A stretch of DNA of 64,000 nucleotides from a bacterium (lineage in GTDB: Bacteria > Bacillota > Clostridia > Christensenellales > Aristaeellaceae), in assembly GCA_004563405.1 (NCBI GenBank), contig SFTH01000008.1:22487-86486 (forward strand). The letters run 5' to 3'. Of the stretch, positions 34,968 to 44,197 are shown in pieces. Position 1 is the stretch's first letter, and each line of letters opens with the position of its first letter. Under the pieces are notes generated by a model, which was not told the origin of the DNA, made no database searches, and worked only from the letters and a program-made list of their open reading frames with translations. A program made the position numbers and the translations under genes.

Positions 34968-34969
34968 AG

Positions 34970-36388
34970 ATGAAAAAGCAGACGCGTCGCCTGGCCGCGC
35001 TGGCCGCAGCCCTGGTTCTGGTCTCCCTGCTCGCATGGGGACTCCTGCGTTCGGACGGCCGTGCGCCGGAGGCGGAGGAGGCGCGCGCAACAGCGGAGCG
35101 CACCGTGCTCCAGGGCGCGGTCGCGCGCGTCGAGATTCAAAGCGGCGGCGCGGGCTATGCGCTGGACGCCCAGGGCGTGGAGGGCCTGTCCGCAGAGGTC
35201 ACCGACGCGGCGCGCGTGTCGGAGACGCTGACCGCACTCTCAGAGCTTGTTCTCGTTCCCCTGGAGGGCGAAGCGGCGGAGGACAGCGTTTACGGCCTTG
35301 GCGAGGGCGCGGTCCGCGCGGAGGTATGCTTTGCCGGCGGCGGCGGGTATGCGCTGGAGATCGGCGCGGAAGAGTCCGTCAGCGGCCGCCGCTACTGCCG
35401 CCTGGAGGGCAAAGCCGCCCTGTTTCTGATGGACGGCGCGCTCGGCGCGCGGCTCTGCGGCGGGAGGGAAGCCTATCTCTCCCTGCAGATTACGCCCGCG
35501 TGTCAGGCGCGCAGCGCGCTGAGCGCCGTGAAATCCTATGTGGCGGAGGGCGACGGGGAAGAGATCCGCATCGCATCCTGCGACGATACCGACGCGGAAA
35601 TGGCGCTGGAGCTTCTCTCCTTCGGCGCGGTCACCCATGTGATCTCCGGTCCGGGCGGCCTCCACGAGGTGGACCGGACCTACGCGGAGGAGGTCTTCGC
35701 GTCGCTGTTCGACCTGAAGGCGCTGGAGGTTGTGGACTACGGCCTGTCCGCGGAGGAAATGGACGCGCGCGGCTTCGATCGGCCGGATCTTCAGCTGTGC
35801 GTCGAGGTCAAAAACGCGGACGCGCCGGAGACGCCCACGGAGAGTTGGACGCTGCGCATCCTCCGGGAGGAGGACGGCACGGCGCTCGCGACGATGAACG
35901 ACGCCGGCGCGGTCTACCGCATTGCGGACGCGGCCTTTATGCACGCCCGCTACGGCGACTTCGTGTCCCGCTGGTTCTTCTCGCCCCTGATGATGGATCT
36001 CTCCGCGCTGCGCATCTCCACGCCCGCAGGGGACTACAACTTTGAAATCCTCGGCGAGACGGCTGAGCTTCGCGTGCTGCGCGATGGTCGCGAGGTAGAT
36101 CTGTCCCGGTTCCGCTCCTTTTACACGCTGGCGGTGAGCGCCGCCTCGAACGGCGACGCCGCTTCAGAGGCGGACGCGGCGCAGGCCCCCCTGGCGCGGG
36201 TGGAGTTCGTCTATCGCAGCGAAGGCAAGGCGCCGGACGTACTGGCGCTGCGCGCGCTGGATGCGCGCAGGCTGAGCGTCTCGGTCAACGGCGTGACCGA
36301 ATTTGCCATGCGCAGCGGATATCTGGACGCGCTCCAGCAGGGCCTGGACGCCCTGGAGGGCGGAGGCGAAATCCCCCAGACCTGGTAA
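34970..36388 (+). CDS. DUF4340-like membrane-anchored protein
   Basis: 472 aa with one N-terminal membrane segment (residues 7-27) and a large extracytoplasmic beta-rich region with repeated modules (ALDAQGVEGLSAEVTDA, YALEIGAEES), the pattern of DUF4340 proteins that follow GldG genes. Starts 2 bp after the GldG-like gene. Probably completes the exporter complex; cargo unknown. Confidence 0.7.
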   Translation: MKKQTRRLAALAAALVLVSLLAWGLLRSDGRAPEAEEARATAERTVLQGAVARVEIQSGGAGYALDAQGVEGLSAEVTDAARVSETLTALSELVLVPLEGEAAEDSVYGLGEGAVRAEVCFAGGGGYALEIGAEESVSGRRYCRLEGKAALFLMDGALGARLCGGREAYLSLQITPACQARSALSAVKSYVAEGDGEEIRIASCDDTDAEMALELLSFGAVTHVISGPGGLHEVDRTYAEEVFASLFDLKALEVVDYGLSAEEMDARGFDRPDLQLCVEVKNADAPETPTESWTLRILREEDGTALATMNDAGAVYRIADAAFMHARYGDFVSRWFFSPLMMDLSALRISTPAGDYNFEILGETAELRVLRDGREVDLSRFRSFYTLAVSAASNGDAASEADAAQAPLARVEFVYRSEGKAPDVLALRALDARRLSVSVNGVTEFAMRSGYLDALQQGLDALEGGGEIPQTW

Positions 36389-36422
36389 TGCACAAAGACA
36401 AATGAAAACGGAGGAAGAGAAA

Positions 36423-37358
36423 ATGAAAGTTGGTCTGTATTCCATTTCTTATTCGGGAACCTGGTACAACGACCGTCCGGCGCTGACGGTGGAGGAGGTC
36501 ATCGACAAGGCGAAGGCCTACGGCTACGACGGCGTTGAGATCGACCTGAAGCGCCCCCACGGCTCTCCCATCGACCTGGACGCGAAGCGTTGCGCGGAGA
36601 TTCGCGCCTATGCGCAGTCCCAGGGCATTGAGATCTGCGGCGTCGCGGCCAACAACAACTTCTCCTCGCCGGTGGCCGAGCAGCTTGAAAACGAGCTTCT
36701 GATGGTCAAGGAGCAGATTCGCGTGGCCCGCGAGCTGGGCGCGCCGGTGCTCCGCCTCTTCGTGGCCTGGCGCGGCGTGACCTATCGCAACGGCATCGCC
36801 ACCTATGAAATCACCCGGAGGATGAACACCTTCTACGATTCCCTGGACTACGAAATCCGTCTGCGCGCGGTGCAGTGCTTCAAGGAGTGCGCGAAGTGGG
36901 CGGAGGAGGCCGGCGTGGTGCTGGCGCTTCAGAACCATGAGCCGGTGATTCGCAGCTACACCGACATGCTGGACTTCGTCCGCTGGGTGGATTCGCCGAA
37001 CTTCAAGTGCTGCCTGGACGCGCCCAACTGCGGCCTGACCGCCCACACCCAGAGCGACGAATACCTCACCCGCGCCGTCCAGGACGTGGGCGCGCTTCAG
37101 ATGATCACCCACGCCAACGGCGAGCTCCGGGAGGAGGACGGACAGGTGGTCATGTTCCCCTACGAGGCGCACAATCCCATCTATCCCAACTATCGCGCCT
37201 TCATCCGCGCGCTGAAGCAGGTGGGCTACGAGGGATACATCAACTACGAATTCTGCCACATGCCCTTCTACGACGGCAAGGTGCTGGGCTACGACTACGT
37301 GGACGAACAGGTCCGGCTCGCGCAGCGCTACTTCCGGGAGCTGATTGCGCAGGCATGA
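36423..37358 (+). CDS. TIM-barrel sugar epimerase/isomerase-like protein
   Basis: Xylose-isomerase-like (AP endonuclease 2 superfamily) protein, 311 aa. Metal-binding pattern visible: GYDGVEID (strand 2), QNHEPV (Glu/His of strand 5), LDAPN, and YINYEF near the end. Family members catalyse sugar epimerisation, isomerisation, or beta-elimination of 3-keto-glycosides made by Gfo/Idh/MocA dehydrogenases; the second role fits this locus. GGAGGAAGAGAAA ribosome site. Confidence 0.85.
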   Translation: MKVGLYSISYSGTWYNDRPALTVEEVIDKAKAYGYDGVEIDLKRPHGSPIDLDAKRCAEIRAYAQSQGIEICGVAANNNFSSPVAEQLENELLMVKEQIRVARELGAPVLRLFVAWRGVTYRNGIATYEITRRMNTFYDSLDYEIRLRAVQCFKECAKWAEEAGVVLALQNHEPVIRSYTDMLDFVRWVDSPNFKCCLDAPNCGLTAHTQSDEYLTRAVQDVGALQMITHANGELREEDGQVVMFPYEAHNPIYPNYRAFIRALKQVGYEGYINYEFCHMPFYDGKVLGYDYVDEQVRLAQRYFRELIAQA

Positions 37359-37366
37359 GATACGGA

Positions 37367-37389
37367 AAATAAAGCACAATGCTTTATTT
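37367..37389 (+). repeat. AT-rich hairpin before the binding-protein gene
   Basis: AAATAAAGC/GCTTTATTT perfect 9-bp stem with loop ACAAT, 9 bp before the ribosome site of the binding-protein gene. Likely an mRNA processing or 5'-stabilising structure, or a weak terminator. Confidence 0.5.
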
Positions 37390-37411
37390 ATAGAAAAAGG
37401 AGGAAGGTAAC

Positions 37412-38449
37412 ATGAAAAAGACCCTGGTTTTCCTGCTCGCCGCTGCGCTGCTGCTCTGCAGCTTCGCAAGTGCGGAGACGATCCGCGTTGCTTCCCACAA
37501 CGCCGTTGTCGAAGGCAACGCGTATCGCTCTGAATACGAGCTCGACATTCAGAACGCCGCAGCTGCCGCTGCGGAGTACGGCTACGACGTCTCCTACGCG
37601 TCCTTCGTGGCCAACAAGGACCCGTCGCTCGAGAGCCAGATGCTTGAGCAGAGCATCAACGAGGGCTACGACATCATCCTGATCGACCCCATCTCCCCCA
37701 CCGGCCTGGATCCCATCATCGAGAAGGCGAAGGACGCCGGCATCATCTGGCTGAACTGCGACTGCGAGTACTACTCCGACGAAGTCATCAACGTCTGCCT
37801 GGACCAGTATCAGTGGGCCTACGACGGCGCGAAGTACCTGGCGGAGAAGCTGGGCAAGGGCGCGAAGATCGTCGTCTTTGACGCAATCGACGGCAACGCC
37901 GCCAACGAGCAGCGCGAGCGCGCCTTCAACGACATCATCGAGGAGTACGATCTCGAAGTCGTCAAGCGCGTGAACCACAACTGGGATGCGGCTCTGGCCC
38001 AGCAGCTGATGACCGAGATCATCAACTCCGGCGTGGAGTACGACGGCATCCTCTGCTCCAATCAGGCCTTCTTCATCCTCAACGCCCTGGACGAGGCGGG
38101 CGCCGCCTATCCCAAGGCCATCGCCCTGGACGACCACACCGGCTGGGCCCAGAACATGCTGACCCTGAATGCCGAGGAAGAGGTTCTGCCCTATCTCTTC
38201 ATCAGCAACACCCCGGGCGTGGGCGCCATCGCCCTGAACATTGGCCTGAACATGCTGGCCGGCTATGAGCTGCGCGACGACATCTTCGGCAATCCCGACT
38301 ACAACTCCATCTACGTTGCCTCCACCTTCCAGTTCTCCTACGAGAACCAGGAGGAATACCGCGACTACATGATGGCCCTGGACACCAACAACAAGGCCAC
38401 CTTCTGGTACACCATCGACGAGTGCCGCGAGCTGTACTTCAAGTCCTGA
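37412..38449 (+). CDS. Ribose-type sugar ABC transporter, substrate-binding protein
   Basis: 345-aa exported solute-binding protein (periplasmic binding protein type 1 fold). Sec signal peptide ends at about SFASA (residue 21); no lipobox cysteine is at the cleavage site, so anchoring is unclear. Typical motifs: SLESQMLEQSINEGYDIILIDP, GNAANEQRERAF, ILCSNQ. Gives the importer its specificity; ligand unknown. Followed by an intercistronic hairpin at 38464-38490, which would give more of this protein than of the membrane components. Confidence 0.92.
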   Translation: MKKTLVFLLAAALLLCSFASAETIRVASHNAVVEGNAYRSEYELDIQNAAAAAAEYGYDVSYASFVANKDPSLESQMLEQSINEGYDIILIDPISPTGLDPIIEKAKDAGIIWLNCDCEYYSDEVINVCLDQYQWAYDGAKYLAEKLGKGAKIVVFDAIDGNAANEQRERAFNDIIEEYDLEVVKRVNHNWDAALAQQLMTEIINSGVEYDGILCSNQAFFILNALDEAGAAYPKAIALDDHTGWAQNMLTLNAEEEVLPYLFISNTPGVGAIALNIGLNMLAGYELRDDIFGNPDYNSIYVASTFQFSYENQEEYRDYMMALDTNNKATFWYTIDECRELYFKS

Positions 38450-38463
38450 TCCGGTCTCATCTT

Positions 38464-38497
38464 CGCTCTGCCGGTTCCGCCGGCAGAGCGGAGTCTT
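38464..38497 (+). terminator. Intercistronic terminator/attenuator
   Basis: Perfect 11-bp stem (38464-38474 with 38480-38490) then GAGTCTTTCC. A short T tract suggests partial termination after the binding-protein gene, common in sugar ABC operons. Confidence 0.65.
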
Positions 38498-38620
38498 TCC
38501 CCCTTCCTGAATTTCGAATGTCCGGCCGCCGCCCGTTCAGCGCGGCGACCTGTATATAGAACGACAAGTCCCATCCCGGAAAAATCAATTGCAGAAACAA
38601 CAGTGCAGGGAGATGAATGA

Positions 38621-40138
38621 ATGTTAGAGATGCATGGAATCACCAAGTCCTTTGACGCCGTAAAGGCCTTGAAGGGCGCGTCCCTCTCCGTAAAGCCGGG
38701 AGAGATACGCGCGCTGCTTGGTGCGAATGGTTCCGGAAAATCCACCATGGTAAAGGTGCTGGCCGGACTGGTCAAGCCGGACGGCGGCGAAATCACGATT
38801 GATGCAAAGCCCGTGCACATCCACTCCTCGCGGGATTCCGCCCAGCTGGGCATCGCGACGGCCTTTCAGGACCTGAGCCTGATTCCGACGATGTCCGTGC
38901 TGGACAACATCAAGCTGGGCCGGGAGACCGTGCGCCGCACCGGAACCATCGACGCAAAGAAGGACCGCCGGGACGTGGAGGATCTGCTGGCGCGCTTCCA
39001 CCTCAAGTGCGACCCCGATGCCTACGCGCAGACGCTGATGCCCTCCACCCAGAGCATGCTGGAGGTGGCGAAGGCAGTCTTCGCCAGGCCCCGGCTGTTG
39101 CTGCTGGACGAGGTCACAGCGACGCTCCATCAGGACGAAATCGAGGTCCTGTTCCAGATTTTGCAGGAGCTCAAGGCTGAGGGCGTTTCCATCATCTATG
39201 TGACGCACCGCATGAAGGAGATCGCGCAGCTCTGTGACAGCGCCGTCATCATGCGCAACGGCGAGACGGTGTGCGAGCTGGAGGGCGACGAGCTGGCGGA
39301 TCTGGATCAGATCGTATACTACATGACCGGCAAGTATCCGGAAAAGAGCCAGGCGGCCCAGGCCGCGCAGGCCTCCGAGCCGGAGGGCGAGCCGGTGCTG
39401 GCGGTGAAGGATCTGAAGTACACCCCCAAGGTGCGGGGCATCGACCTGGAGGCCTACCGGGGCGAAATCGTCGGCATCAGCGGCCTGGACGGCCAGGGCC
39501 AGTCGGAATTCATCCGCCTGCTGCTGGGCGAATTCCACGCCGAGTCCGGAACGATCGTCTACCGCGGCAAGGAGACGGCCTTCAAAAATCCCGCCGAGGC
39601 CGTGGCGAACGACGTCGGCTTCATCTCGGGCGAGCGCAACCGCGAGGCGATCTTCGACCGGCGCACCATCTCGGAAAACCTCTATGTCGGCGCCTCCGCC
39701 CGGGGCGGACTCTTCCGCTTCATCCCCAACCGCAAAATACAGGAATTCTCCCGCAAGGCCGTGGAGAAATACAACATCAAGATCGGCCGAATTGACGACC
39801 CGGCCAGCTCCCTCTCCGGCGGCAACCAGCAGAAGCTGGTGGTGGCGCGCTGGATCGCCCAGATGCCGGATCTTCTGCTGCTGGACGACCCCACCAAGGG
39901 CGTGGACATCAACTCCCGCCGGGAGATTCACCAGATTCTGAGAGACTGTGCGCGCCAGGGCATGACGGTCGTCGTGTCGTCCAGCGACAACGACGAGCTG
40001 ATGGATCTGGCCGACCGCATCTATGTGTTCTACGAGGGCCGCGTCAGCGCGATGCTCTCCGGAGAGAGCAAGACACAGGAGCGCCTAGTGGCGGAAATGA
40101 TGGGCGTTTCCCGGAAGGGAGGAAGCGAAAATGCGTGA
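38621..40138 (+). CDS. Ribose-type sugar ABC transporter, double ATP-binding protein (RbsA/MglA-like)
   Basis: 505 aa with two ABC domains. First domain: Walker A GANGSGKSTM; but its signature region reads LMPSTQSMLEVAKAV and its D-loop DEVTATLHQDE, both off consensus. Second domain: the customary degenerate P-loop GLDGQGQSEF, with an intact signature LSGGNQQKLVVARW and Walker B LLLLDDPTKGVD. Energises uptake through the two permeases that follow; overlaps the first by 8 bp. Confidence 0.95.
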   Translation: MLEMHGITKSFDAVKALKGASLSVKPGEIRALLGANGSGKSTMVKVLAGLVKPDGGEITIDAKPVHIHSSRDSAQLGIATAFQDLSLIPTMSVLDNIKLGRETVRRTGTIDAKKDRRDVEDLLARFHLKCDPDAYAQTLMPSTQSMLEVAKAVFARPRLLLLDEVTATLHQDEIEVLFQILQELKAEGVSIIYVTHRMKEIAQLCDSAVIMRNGETVCELEGDELADLDQIVYYMTGKYPEKSQAAQAAQASEPEGEPVLAVKDLKYTPKVRGIDLEAYRGEIVGISGLDGQGQSEFIRLLLGEFHAESGTIVYRGKETAFKNPAEAVANDVGFISGERNREAIFDRRTISENLYVGASARGGLFRFIPNRKIQEFSRKAVEKYNIKIGRIDDPASSLSGGNQQKLVVARWIAQMPDLLLLDDPTKGVDINSRREIHQILRDCARQGMTVVVSSSDNDELMDLADRIYVFYEGRVSAMLSGESKTQERLVAEMMGVSRKGGSENA

Positions 40139-41183
40139 AAAATTCCAGCGCAAATGGGCGTCCTTCAAAAGACAGCCCGCCTTTACCGGCTTCTGCCTGC
40201 TCATGGCGGTGCTCGTGCTCAACATCATCATTCAGACGCCGGCCAAGTTCTTCACGGCGAACAACATCCGCATCCTCTGCTCCAAGAACGCGCCCCTGGT
40301 TCTGACCTGCATGGGTCAGGCGGTGCTGATGATGTGCGGCCTGCTGGATCTGTCCACGGGCATCCAGCTCGCGTTCGTCAACGTCATCACCATTATGCTC
40401 CCCCAGGAGCTGGGCGTCCCCGTGGCGCTGGGCTGGGTGGCGGGCCTGCTGGGCGGCGTGCTGGTCTCGGCGTTCTGCGGCTTCTGCATCGTCAAGCTGC
40501 GCCTGCCGGCCATGCTGACGACCTTCTCCATCACCTACATCATCAAGGGCGTGAACGTCCTGATCATGAGCGAGCCCCAGGGCAAGGTGGATAAGATCAT
40601 CTGGAAGACCTACGACTCTATGGTGCTGGGCGTCATCCCCTTCGCGGCGCTGGTGATTCTGCTGGTGCTGATCATCTGGCAGTACATCCGCCGTACGCCC
40701 TTCGGCAAGCACATCTACGCGGTGGGCAACAACCCCCGCAATGCCTATGCGATCGGCATCAACCCGGAGAAGATTCAGATGGAGGCCTTCATCATCAAGG
40801 GCTTCATCGTCGGCCTGGCGGGCCTGTGCCTGACCGCATCGAACGCCTCCGGCAATCCCCTGCAGGCCGAGGAGTACGGCCTGCGCTCCCTCTCCGCCTG
40901 CATCCTGGGCGGCATGAACTTCGGCGGCTGGGGCAGCATGAGCTGCGGCGTGCTGGGCGGCAGCTTCCTGGTCATCGTTCAGAACACAGTGTACTATCTG
41001 TTCAATTTCCTGACGAAGGCGATTCCCGGGCTGATGATCAACTCCTACTGGCAGAATCTGGTGAGCGACGTAATCATCTTCCTCGGCCTGCTGGCGACCA
41101 TCATCACCACCAAGGCGCAGCGGGAGACCCTGAAGCAGGGATTCGTAAAGCAGTTGAAGCGGGGTGAAAAGTATGGCGGATAG
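40131..41183 (+). CDS. Ribose-type sugar ABC permease (RbsC-like)
   Basis: 350 aa with about 9-10 hydrophobic segments, and the EAA-like family motif GNNPRNAYAIGINPEKI. Overlaps the ATPase gene by 8 bp and the second permease by 11 bp. The importer therefore uses two different permeases instead of a homodimer. Confidence 0.94.
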   Translation: MREKFQRKWASFKRQPAFTGFCLLMAVLVLNIIIQTPAKFFTANNIRILCSKNAPLVLTCMGQAVLMMCGLLDLSTGIQLAFVNVITIMLPQELGVPVALGWVAGLLGGVLVSAFCGFCIVKLRLPAMLTTFSITYIIKGVNVLIMSEPQGKVDKIIWKTYDSMVLGVIPFAALVILLVLIIWQYIRRTPFGKHIYAVGNNPRNAYAIGINPEKIQMEAFIIKGFIVGLAGLCLTASNASGNPLQAEEYGLRSLSACILGGMNFGGWGSMSCGVLGGSFLVIVQNTVYYLFNFLTKAIPGLMINSYWQNLVSDVIIFLGLLATIITTKAQRETLKQGFVKQLKRGEKYGG

Positions 41184-42153
41184 AGAGCAGACGACCATGA
41201 AGATGAAGATCCAGCGCTTTGTAAAGTACAATCGCCCGGGCATGGCGGCGGTCATCGCCCTGCTGCTGTTGCTGATCACGGTCATCCTCAACCCCAGGTC
41301 CCTGAACATCAACACCTTCGGCTCCATACTGGTGCAGACCATGCTGCTGAGCTTCGCGGCGGCGGGACAGACCATGGTGGTCATCTCCGGCGGCGTGGAC
41401 CTCTCGGTGGGCGCGGTGATGTCGATGGCCTGCATCATCACCACCGGCATCATGCAGGGACAGACGGGGCGCTTCATTCCCGTGCTCATCGCGGCGCTGG
41501 CCACGGGCGCGGTCATCGGCCTGCTCAACGGCGTGTGCGTGGTGCGCGTCGGGCTCCCACCCATCGTGATCACGATGGCCACCTCCTATGTGGTGACCCG
41601 ACTTCAGTACGTCTTCACCGGCGGCATGCCCACCGGTCTGGTCTCCGAGGTGTTCAAGCGCACGGTGCAGTACCGCGTGTTCGGCGTGATTCCGGCGGCG
41701 ACCATGTACGCCGTAGTCATATGGGGCCTGGCCTTCTTCCTGATTCACCGCTCGCGCTTCGGCAAGCAGCTCTTCCTCACCGGCAACAACGAATCCGCCG
41801 CGCGGCTCAACGGCGTCAACACGCGCCGCATCCGCATCCTCACCTTCACGCTGGGCGGCATGTTCTCCGCCATCGCCGGCGTGCTGGGCGCAGGCTACAT
41901 GGGCATGAGCCAGTGCCAGCTCTTTGACAACTACGCCTACAATTCCCTGGTCGCGGTCATCGTCGGCGGCTCGCTCTTCGTGGGCGGCGTGGGCTCCTAC
42001 CTGGGCAGCATCACCGGTTCCCTGGTGATGATCGTGCTCAGCAACGGACTGACGGTGCTGGACATCAGCTCCTCCGTGCGCAACATCGTGCTCGGCTTCG
42101 TGATGGTGCTCCTGCTCACGCTCTACAACCGCGCAAAGCCGATCCGGCAGTAA
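41173..42153 (+). CDS. Ribose-type sugar ABC permease (RbsC-like), second subunit
   Basis: 326 aa, about 9 hydrophobic segments; family motifs VISGGVDLSVGAVMSMA and LTGNNESAARLNGVNTRRI. I start at ATG 41173; a GTG at 41164 is the alternative. Ends 14 bp before the next TIM-barrel gene. Confidence 0.94.
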   Translation: MADREQTTMKMKIQRFVKYNRPGMAAVIALLLLLITVILNPRSLNINTFGSILVQTMLLSFAAAGQTMVVISGGVDLSVGAVMSMACIITTGIMQGQTGRFIPVLIAALATGAVIGLLNGVCVVRVGLPPIVITMATSYVVTRLQYVFTGGMPTGLVSEVFKRTVQYRVFGVIPAATMYAVVIWGLAFFLIHRSRFGKQLFLTGNNESAARLNGVNTRRIRILTFTLGGMFSAIAGVLGAGYMGMSQCQLFDNYAYNSLVAVIVGGSLFVGGVGSYLGSITGSLVMIVLSNGLTVLDISSSVRNIVLGFVMVLLLTLYNRAKPIRQ

Positions 42154-42167
42154 GGGAGGAAACAGAG

Positions 42168-43022
42168 ATGGAGCTTTTCAAGATCGGAACCCTGGCCGAC
42201 TGGTTTGGCGTCGGCCTGATCGAGGGCATACGCATGAGCGAGCGGGTCGGCGCGGAGGGCGTGCAGCTCTACGCCATGGGCGAACTGAACCCCGAGACCC
42301 TGACTCCCTCCGACCGCAAAAAGGTGCGCGACACCGCGCGCGCCTGTGGCCAGACGGTCACCGCCCTTTGCGGCGAGCTCGGCGGCCACGGCCTGTGCCG
42401 CGCCGACGAAAACCCGCGCAAGCTGGAATACCTGAAGAAGACCTTTCAACTGGCCGGTGAGCTGGACTGCGCCATCGTGACCACCCATCTGGGCGTCATT
42501 CCGGCGCAGCGGGACGAAACCTACCGGATTCTCCTGGACGCCTGCAACGAAATCGGGCGCTTCGCCGCGGACATGGGCGCCTGCCTGGCCATCGAGACCG
42601 GGCCTGAACCCATCGAGCGCCTGCGCCGCTTCTGCCTGGACTGCGAGGCGGGCATCCGCATCAACTACGACCCGGCGAACCTGGCGATGGTCCTGCGGGC
42701 GGACCCCGCGGAGGGCGTGCGCACGGCCGCGGAGCTGATCGTGCATACCCACGCCAAGGACGGCGTCAACCTTAAGCCGACCACCGGCGAATACTACTAC
42801 GGCGTGTTCGCGGAGCAGGGCCTGAAGGGCACCCGCGCGCTGGGCGTCACGCGCCAGATGCCCCTGGGGCAGGGCGACGTGAAGTGGCCGGAGTATCTCG
42901 CAGCGCTGCGGGACGTGGGCTACCGGGGCTTTTTGACCATCGAGCGCGAGGCGGAGGAGGCCGCGGGCAAGGACATCGCCGACGCGGTGACGTTCCTGCG
43001 CGACCAGATGGCTGCCCTCTGA
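42168..43022 (+). CDS. TIM-barrel sugar epimerase/isomerase-like protein
   Basis: 284-aa xylose-isomerase-like enzyme (AP endonuclease 2 superfamily), only distantly like the one at 36423. Metal-site segments: LAIETGPEP (Glu), NYDPANL (Asp), VHTHAKDG (His), FLTIERE (Glu). Ribosome site AGGAGG-like (GGGAGGAAACAG). Likely acts on the same imported compound. Confidence 0.88.
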   Translation: MELFKIGTLADWFGVGLIEGIRMSERVGAEGVQLYAMGELNPETLTPSDRKKVRDTARACGQTVTALCGELGGHGLCRADENPRKLEYLKKTFQLAGELDCAIVTTHLGVIPAQRDETYRILLDACNEIGRFAADMGACLAIETGPEPIERLRRFCLDCEAGIRINYDPANLAMVLRADPAEGVRTAAELIVHTHAKDGVNLKPTTGEYYYGVFAEQGLKGTRALGVTRQMPLGQGDVKWPEYLAALRDVGYRGFLTIEREAEEAAGKDIADAVTFLRDQMAAL

Positions 43023-43060
43023 ACCGGGCAACACCGCTGATTTGGGGAGGATAGAGGCAT

Positions 43061-44197
43061 ATGAAGGCCATCACAAATGCGAGAATCGTATTGGAAGACG
43101 GCATACTGGAAAACGCATCCCTGATTTTTGACGAAAAAATCCGCGCCATCGGCACGGCGCTCTCTTTGGACGGCTGCGAGGTGACGGATGCTCAGGGGCA
43201 GTATCTGTTCCCGGGCCTGATCGACCTGCACATCCACGGCTACTGTGGCCGGGAGGTGCTGGAGGGAACGCGGGAAGCGCAGATGCACATGGCGGCTTCG
43301 CTGCCCAAGGACGGCGTCACGGGCTATCTCGCCACCCTGGGCACCGCGTCGCTGGATCGGGTCGCGCGCAGCCTGAGCGCGGTCCGGGACTGCATGGGCA
43401 GCCGCGGCGGCGCAAAGCTCCACGGCGCGTACATGGAGGGCGTGTTCATTTCGCAGGAAAAGCGCGGCGCGCACGACCCCTCGCTGATTCTGCCCCCGGA
43501 TCCCGCGTTTCTGGAACCCTTTCTGGACGTGCTGCGCATCGTGATCGCCGCACCCGAGCAGAGTCCGGCGTTCATCAGCTGGTGCGTGGAGCACGGCCTC
43601 GTCTGCACGATGGGCCACACCAACGCGCGCTACGAGGAGGCGGAGGCGGGGATCCGCCTGGGCATGAGCCAGGCCACCCACCTCTTCAACGGCATGAGCG
43701 GCATCAACCACCGCGCTCCCGGCACGGCCGGCGCCGCGCTGCTCCACGACGGCGTGCGCGTGGAGCTGATCGCCGACACGGTTCACGTCTCCGGCGCGCT
43801 CCACAAACTGGTCTACCGGCTGAAGGGTCCGGACAACATCCTGCTGGTCACCGACTCCAGCGTGGCCTCGGGCATGGGACCCGGCACATACATCAGCAAC
43901 AACCGGACGATTCATGTGGACGAATTCGTCGGGCGGCTGGAAAACGGAACCATCTCCGGCTCGGCCGTGCCGCTTCGCCGGGACGTGTTGAACTTCCACC
44001 GGAATTCCGGCGCGCCGCTGTACGAGGCCGTGCGCGCGGCGTCCCTCAATCCGGCGCGCGTACTGAAGCTGGACGGGGAGCTGGGCAGCCTGCGCACCGG
44101 CAAGTGCGCGGACATGTTCCTGGCCGACGGGGAGATGAACGTTTCCCGCACCTTCGTCGACGGGAATTGCATATACAGGAGGCCGCAGACGTGTTGA
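43061..44197 (+). CDS. nagA: N-acetylglucosamine-6-phosphate deacetylase-like amidohydrolase (NagA)
   Basis: Removes the acetyl group from N-acetyl-hexosamine 6-phosphate. 378 aa, family length. Metal and catalytic motifs: DLHIHGYCG (HxH), YMEGVFIS...KRGAHD (the NagA LEGPF..KGAH motif with one change), MGHTNARYEEA, ATHLFNGMS, ADTVHVS and VTDSSVASGM (catalytic Asp). Overlaps the ROK kinase gene by 7 bp, which fits amino-sugar phosphorylation and deacetylation as a pair. Whether the physiological substrate is GlcNAc-6-P is inferred. Confidence 0.88.
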   Translation: MKAITNARIVLEDGILENASLIFDEKIRAIGTALSLDGCEVTDAQGQYLFPGLIDLHIHGYCGREVLEGTREAQMHMAASLPKDGVTGYLATLGTASLDRVARSLSAVRDCMGSRGGAKLHGAYMEGVFISQEKRGAHDPSLILPPDPAFLEPFLDVLRIVIAAPEQSPAFISWCVEHGLVCTMGHTNARYEEAEAGIRLGMSQATHLFNGMSGINHRAPGTAGAALLHDGVRVELIADTVHVSGALHKLVYRLKGPDNILLVTDSSVASGMGPGTYISNNRTIHVDEFVGRLENGTISGSAVPLRRDVLNFHRNSGAPLYEAVRAASLNPARVLKLDGELGSLRTGKCADMFLADGEMNVSRTFVDGNCIYRRPQTC

